From: a virus
Virus record (IMG/VR): IMGVR_UViG_3300046003_003165
Coordinates: 1 to 25,804 of that record
Length of the DNA stretch: 25,804 nucleotides
Direction: 5' to 3' (one strand)
The position numbers and the translations under genes were made by a program. Every line of letters starts with the position of its first letter. Within the stretch, counting starts at the first letter, position 1. Of this stretch, positions 21,661-25,804 are shown one piece after another. Below the pieces are notes generated by a model. That model searched no databases and was not told the DNA's origin. It was given only the letters and a program-made list of their open reading frames with translations.

Positions 21661-21848
21661 CACGACAGCCCCAGCGCAGAGGCGACACGGGGCAGCAGCA
21701 GGGTCACGACCGCGCCGAAACCGACAGCCGCGCCCATCTGCCACCGCTGCGTCAGCATGATGGCCTCAACCTTGGCCTCCAGCTTCTCAACCCGGTCGAC
21801 CAGAGTTTTTACGCGCTCTGCGACCACCGCCGCGCTTGGCGCGGTCAT
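21660..21848 (-). CDS. Coiled-coil plus one membrane helix; XhlA-like holin accessory candidate (62 aa)
   Basis: 62 residues. The N-terminal half is a short coiled coil (VVAERVKTLVDRVEKLEAKV, about residues 8-27), then MLTQRWQMG leads into one membrane helix (about 39-58, AAVGFGAVVTLLLPRVASA). This layout, a coiled coil then a single C-terminal helix, is that of XhlA-type haemolysin/holin-associated proteins. It could instead be a small virion or membrane anchor. The start overlaps the preceding stop by four bases (ATGA) and the stop overlaps the next start. The pair with the 61-residue membrane protein is a plausible holin unit. Confidence 0.68.
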   Translation of the reverse strand: MTAPSAAVVAERVKTLVDRVEKLEAKVEAIMLTQRWQMGAAVGFGAVVTLLLPRVASALGLS

Positions 21849-22330
21849 TTCCCAGCATCCGATGCAAGAGGTGCGCGCCGGCGATCAGACAGCCAGACGC
21901 GAAGACAATCCAGGCCATGACCCACTCCGATGGCCGCGAGGGTAAGGAGCTGAACCACGAAGATCGCGTTGACAGCCACGACATAAGTCCACAGTCCATG
22001 CTCGGTCAGGCTTCCTGTTTTCCAAAGGCCGATGGTCACGGCGTGAAACGTAAGCTGACCAACCAGTGTGCCGACCATAAGCGATTTCCAGCCTTCCCGG
22101 CTTTGCTGATTTGACCGGAAAATCATTGCGGCCAGAAAGAGGTCCAGAACCGGCGCGGCCAGCAGCGCGTCGGGGAACTGATACAGGACCGTGATCGCGT
22201 TCCCGATACAGAACACCAAGGCCAGCAAGGCGCTTACGCCCATCAGATCCGCATACTTCTCCGGCTTTGACCGATAGGCCAAGAAGCAGATCACGAAAAC
22301 GGCGACCGTCGCGTAGAGATACCAGATCAT
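21845..22330 (-). CDS. Polytopic membrane protein, unknown (161 aa)
   Basis: 161 residues, four or five membrane helices: about 2-20, 27-50, 53-73, 83-103 and 113-140, with a basic C-terminal tail (VWLSDRRRAPLA). I do not recognise a family. It lies between a coiled-coil protein and two small holin candidates and shares ATGA overlaps with both. Possible roles are an unusual holin or antiholin, a superinfection-exclusion protein, or a host-membrane modifier. Histidines at about 96, 111 and 138 are not in an obvious active-site pattern. Confidence 0.7.
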   Translation of the reverse strand: MIWYLYATVAVFVICFLAYRSKPEKYADLMGVSALLALVFCIGNAITVLYQFPDALLAAPVLDLFLAAMIFRSNQQSREGWKSLMVGTLVGQLTFHAVTIGLWKTGSLTEHGLWTYVVAVNAIFVVQLLTLAAIGVGHGLDCLRVWLSDRRRAPLASDAGK

Positions 22331-22566
22331 GGCTTCACCGGCTTGTCGGGGTCAGTGACCGGAGGCTTATCCGTGCCTCCAGAGAAAGCAACAATGTTTT
22401 TGCCGTCGCGCGTGGCCATATAGGCTTTCTGCGCCTTGTCCAGCCTGGCGTGCAGGATTGCGTGATGCTCCTCGACCAGCCTGAGCGCCCGCCGGGTAGC
22501 CTTGACGGCATCCTCGGACTTGGCCAGCGCCCGCCCGATTGCGTCGATGTGTTCTTGTGCAGTCAT
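22327..22566 (-). CDS. Small coiled-coil protein (79 aa)
   Basis: 79 residues. A helical part with heptad character (residues 3-55, IDAIGRALAKSEDAVKATRR and on) is followed by a short flexible end rich in T, D, P and K (DKPPVTDPDKPVKP). No membrane helix is present. It starts two bases after the tailspike stop (ATG 22566; a TTG start at 22587 is less likely because it would lie inside the tailspike gene). It could be a tailspike chaperone or assembly helper, or a regulator of the lysis proteins. No function can be assigned from sequence. Confidence 0.65.
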   Translation of the reverse strand: MTAQEHIDAIGRALAKSEDAVKATRRALRLVEEHHAILHARLDKAQKAYMATRDGKNIVAFSGGTDKPPVTDPDKPVKP

Positions 22567-22568
22567 GA

Positions 22569-24500
22569 TTAAACCAACCAACGCCAAGTGAAGTCATAAA
22601 GCCGCTTCGTGCCGCTGCCGGTCCATGTGTTCTGGACCATATCTCGATACAGCGTAAAGACGCCCCCCGTTGACAGTTCAGCCTCACCCCATGCAGCGTT
22701 GCTGTTATCCATGACCTTTGCATACAGGCGGCGGGTGCCGGACGGGCGCATATAGGTCGGCAGCGGAACTGTCGTTCCGAGCGTAAATGCCGTTGAGTTT
22801 GACGTTCCACCAACGATTGCCGTGCTGCTCATAACAGCCCACGGCCCCTCGCGCCGAATGGTCACGACCATGGCCGTAACACTATCAATCCCCGCCACGC
22901 TAAGAATGAACGACGCCGGGTATTCGCCTAGCGCAATGCCGTCCTGCGAAACCGTCAGATCAATCGCCGGGTCAGACATAAACCGGGTAAAGGTTACGGA
23001 ACTTCCCGTCAGGCCCGTGCTGCTCGTAAAAGCCCGCGTTCCGACATAGGTATTCAGCGACGCATCAGATCGCAGCAGATTAACGTCAAGGCGCACCGAC
23101 ACCACGTCTGTGCCGGTCGCAGTCAGGCCGACATACCGAGGCGAAGTCGTGGACCCGCCAGTGCCGGGGCTTTGCACGTTGTCGATCACTGCGCGGTAGA
23201 AACCGCGCGAACCCGTGTTAATCTCAAGCCCTGCGGCGTAGGGATTGATAAGTTCAACATCCATCCCGCAAGCGTGGTCAGTAAACTGGATTTTTGCTGC
23301 GCCAGCCGTCCCGATTAGTGCGCCAAATCCTGTTGCTCGCCCGCTAATATAGCAGTTTTGGGCGCGTGTTGAGGCGCTGGCATCGGAAGCACCCGCGATC
23401 AGGAACGCCTCGCCGCGCCGCTCGTTTCCATCTGCATAGGTCGAAAACGCGACGGACGTATTTACCGCGTCAACGTCCCGCGCAAAGCACCGAACAGGGC
23501 CGAGCGCAGACGAGCGCGTTGTCAGCCAAACAGCCCGGCGACTGTCGCGGATGACCGGCCCGATGAAGCCGCAATCCACCCCGCCGTGCGTGTCGAACGG
23601 CTGCCAGGAGAAGCCCTTCGCAAAGCCGCCGAACCAGACGCAGCGTTCCGAGTTGGGGTAACGGACGTAATCCGTAGAGCCGTCATTGCCCGACCACGAC
23701 ACGGCGAAGCACTCAAGGGCACCGCCGCCGCCCAAGCCGGTCGCATCAAGGAAAATACCGCCGACGCCGTAGCAGTCGCGCGTCCCCTGCGTAATCATGA
23801 ACCCGTAACCAAAGTTCTTGGCGACAGGGTTGGTGATGACCATGCGCTCGACATAGAGCGGCTGGATGCAAAGATAGCCGAAGTCCTGAATATCCGGCTC
23901 AAGGATTTTGATGTCGGAGATAAACGTCGGAGCGACCCCTGCGCCGTTGACCGTGCCGGACAGGTAGATGCCAATGGACGTGGCGTTGTAGGTGCCGGAC
24001 GGCCCGCGCAGCTTGGGCTGGATGAGCGTGACGTTCGAGGCGGTGATCGACAGCAGCGTGATGTTCGCAGCCGTTGAGATCGTCGCGCCTTGGAAATTGA
24101 TGGTCGAGTTTGCCGGAATGGTCAGGCCGGTCGCGCAGCGATAGTTCCTGCCCGGTCGCAAGGTCAGAACAGCGTTAGCCGCCGCCGCCGCCGTGATTGC
24201 GTTTTGCATGGCCGTGGCGTCGTTTGTAGAGCCGTCGCCTACAGCGCCATATTGCTCCGGGTAAAGGACGCGGCGCACCGCAGTCTGCACGGTCTCAGCC
24301 ACCGCCCCCGTGCCGGATTGCAGAAGGCCAACCAGCGCCGATCCGCCGGGCGCCGAGTAGAACGCCTTGATGTAATCAGAAAACACCGACGCGGTCGCGC
24401 GCTTGAGCGGGCCAGGGGCGCGGTAAACCAGCAGCTCGTCGGTGCCGACGATCGGCGGCGTCTCCGGCGTCAGCTCAGGAACGGTTTTGCCTGCGGTCAT
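22569..24500 (-). CDS. Tailspike with pectate-lyase-type beta-helix
   Basis: 643 residues. The N-terminal 75 residues, with PIVGTDELLVYRAPGPLKRA, look like the virion-binding start of phage fibres. At 81-100, PEQYGAVGDGSTNDATAMQN is the classic entry into the pectate-lyase-3 right-handed beta-helix, which then runs for about 400 residues with N/G-turn repeats. The C-terminal 150 residues (after about 490) form a separate beta domain ending in WTGSGTKRLYDFTWRWLV, probably for trimerisation or receptor contact. It should bind and perhaps cleave a surface polysaccharide. Active-site residues cannot be named by eye. It lies directly after the portal, seven bases from its stop, and the ribosome binding site is weak. 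Confidence 0.88.
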   Translation of the reverse strand: MTAGKTVPELTPETPPIVGTDELLVYRAPGPLKRATASVFSDYIKAFYSAPGGSALVGLLQSGTGAVAETVQTAVRRVLYPEQYGAVGDGSTNDATAMQNAITAAAAANAVLTLRPGRNYRCATGLTIPANSTINFQGATISTAANITLLSITASNVTLIQPKLRGPSGTYNATSIGIYLSGTVNGAGVAPTFISDIKILEPDIQDFGYLCIQPLYVERMVITNPVAKNFGYGFMITQGTRDCYGVGGIFLDATGLGGGGALECFAVSWSGNDGSTDYVRYPNSERCVWFGGFAKGFSWQPFDTHGGVDCGFIGPVIRDSRRAVWLTTRSSALGPVRCFARDVDAVNTSVAFSTYADGNERRGEAFLIAGASDASASTRAQNCYISGRATGFGALIGTAGAAKIQFTDHACGMDVELINPYAAGLEINTGSRGFYRAVIDNVQSPGTGGSTTSPRYVGLTATGTDVVSVRLDVNLLRSDASLNTYVGTRAFTSSTGLTGSSVTFTRFMSDPAIDLTVSQDGIALGEYPASFILSVAGIDSVTAMVVTIRREGPWAVMSSTAIVGGTSNSTAFTLGTTVPLPTYMRPSGTRRLYAKVMDNSNAAWGEAELSTGGVFTLYRDMVQNTWTGSGTKRLYDFTWRWLV

Positions 24501-24507
24501 GCCGGTC

Positions 24508-25804
24508 TCACAGTTGCTGCGGCGCGAGCGATTGCGGGGCCAGATCGCCCGTTTGCATAGCTGCGTCGATGGTGCCGTCTATGGTATCTTGAATTTGCTC
24601 CGGTGTCATGCCCGCCTGCATGATGCCGATGCGCTTGGTCTCGGCGTCATACGCCTTGATCTGCGCCTCGAACTGCTTGGTGCGCATCTCCTGCGCCTCG
24701 ATCGACTGCTCGACGTTCTTGAGCGCGCCTTGCATCTGCTGGAGCATCCCGCCCATCTCCTCGATCTGCTTCTCGGCAGCTTGCAGTTCGGGCGACTTGT
24801 CGTCGTCGGCCAGGATCTTCGGGTCGATCGTCTTGCGCAGCCGCTCGGACATCTCCTGCGCTCCCGGCCAGTCCATGTTCTTGACGAACAGGTCGCCGGC
24901 CACCTGCCACAGCGCCGGGTTGCCTTGCAGCACCTGGCTCATGCTTTCGGCAGCCTCCTGCCGCTTGGTGGCGTAGGCAGGCCCGGTCACGGCCACGACG
25001 TCGTATTTGCCGATGCTCGGGTTGTAGATTTTCTCGATGACGTTGCCTTGCTCGTCCTCAAGCTTGCGCACCGGCTCGGGCTGCATCGGGTCGATGCGGG
25101 CCATCGTCACCTCGCCGTCCATGCCGATGATGCGCGCGATGCGCGCCGTGTCGTAGATCTTGGGGATCAGGTCGATGCACTGGCGCGTGACGTGCCGGAT
25201 CGCGCGGGCGAGGTTGTCGATGTAGTGGTAGGTGCCGGTGTCGCCCTGCTTCTCGCGCGCAAGGATCGCCTTGCCCGACCGCTCGTTGGACGTGGCCCCC
25301 AGGCTGCTGTCGTATTGCCCCGTGGTCGACTTGATGTCGTCCGACGCCCCCATCTTGGCCTGAATAAGCCCCGTCTGCGCCAGCGGAGGTGGCGCGCGCT
25401 GCGGCAGCGGCAGCGGGTTGCCAAGCGCGTCGGTCGCGTCGGCGTTGACCTCCAGATACGGCCAGTTGTTGACGTTGGCCGTCTTCCACTGGCCCTCATA
25501 GCCCTCAAACTGCCCGCCGTAGCCGATGAACGGCGCCTTGGGGGCCAGCGCCAGCATCTCGGCCTCCTGGCTGGTCCAGTAGTTATACATCCGCTGCGCG
25601 TCCTTGGCGTTGCGGACGAGGCCGGAGATGTGCAGCTCGCCGTCGATCTCGAACTCGTTGCCGACGACGCGGATCACAGGGATCCACTTGCCCGGCCAGT
25701 TCTGCTCTTGCAGCACCTCGAACCCGTTGGTCTTGATCCACTTGATCGTCTTGCGGTCGACCGTGCGGGTGCGCGTCGGCTTGCCGAACAGCAGCCGGGC
25801 GACC
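24508..25804 (-). CDS. P22-like portal protein (partial, C-terminal part)
   Basis: Reading frame open to the window edge; about 431 codons are visible. The segment KTIKWIKTNGFEVLQEQ (edge side) and WPGKWIPVIRVVGNEFEIDG (downstream) continue in frame without an initiator of known type, so the N-terminus lies beyond the window. GLVRNAKDAQRMYNYWTSQE is typical of the P22-like portal family, as is SSLGATSNERSGKAILAREK. The C-terminus has a long coiled coil (LQAAEKQIEEMGGMLQQMQG and on), the likely portal barrel, and ends in a flexible PQQ-rich tail. A shorter frame starting at GTG 25716 would begin mid-domain and is not the real start. The portal forms the DNA entry ring at one vertex. Confidence 0.92.
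   Translation of the reverse strand, partial: VARLLFGKPTRTRTVDRKTIKWIKTNGFEVLQEQNWPGKWIPVIRVVGNEFEIDGELHISGLVRNAKDAQRMYNYWTSQEAEMLALAPKAPFIGYGGQFEGYEGQWKTANVNNWPYLEVNADATDALGNPLPLPQRAPPPLAQTGLIQAKMGASDDIKSTTGQYDSSLGATSNERSGKAILAREKQGDTGTYHYIDNLARAIRHVTRQCIDLIPKIYDTARIARIIGMDGEVTMARIDPMQPEPVRKLEDEQGNVIEKIYNPSIGKYDVVAVTGPAYATKRQEAAESMSQVLQGNPALWQVAGDLFVKNMDWPGAQEMSERLRKTIDPKILADDDKSPELQAAEKQIEEMGGMLQQMQGALKNVEQSIEAQEMRTKQFEAQIKAYDAETKRIGIMQAGMTPEQIQDTIDGTIDAAMQTGDLAPQSLAPQQL

Overview
The window is part of a tailed-phage (or prophage) genome with a P22-like, short-tailed virion plan. The head and tail genes recognisable by family are a P22-type portal, a scaffold-like protein, a P22-type coat protein, a gp4-like adaptor and a gp10-like plug. 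DNA is GC-rich with G/C-rich third codon positions throughout, genes are packed with ATGA or TGATG junctions, and no gap exceeds about 80 bases. A small GcrA-like protein, a family otherwise typical of Alphaproteobacteria, suggests an alphaproteobacterial host (inference). No integrase, repressor, terminase, tRNA or CRISPR array is visible, so lifestyle cannot be decided here.

Layout. Bases 4-3800 (minus) hold a DNA-metabolism operon: Cas4/RecB-like nuclease, an unrecognised acidic-tailed protein, and a family A DNA polymerase. Bases 3801-3879 are a divergent promoter region. Bases 3880-6702 (plus) hold six overlapping genes: VRR-NUC nuclease, mini-GcrA, short cytosine-methyltransferase-like protein, SNF2-type helicase and two small unknowns. 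This operon collides tail to tail with the end of the long minus-strand virion operon at 6685-6702.

The virion operon is read right to left from beyond the right edge. Its order is portal (cut by the window end), pectate-lyase-fold tailspike, four small coiled-coil or membrane proteins (holin candidates), a 513-residue beta-rich virion protein, GH24 endolysin, overlapping Rz/Rz1-like spanins, scaffold, coat, a 136-residue probable capsid or decoration protein, a GC-rich hairpin, gp4-like adaptor, gp10-like plug, a C1q/TNF-knob protein in the tail-needle position, three or four fibre or adhesin candidates, and three ejection-protein candidates ending with an 845-residue protein. Compared with P22, the receptor-binding and lysis genes have been placed between portal and scaffold.

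How it fits together: the polymerase, nucleases and helicase probably replicate and recombine phage DNA. The GcrA-like and methyltransferase-like proteins may act on host or phage transcription and DNA modification. The long operon builds the capsid, plugs it, supplies adhesins and ejection proteins, and lyses the cell by holin, endolysin and spanins. The least described parts are the mini-GcrA/methyltransferase-like pair, the acidic-tailed protein beside the polymerase, and the rearranged lysis/receptor-binding block.
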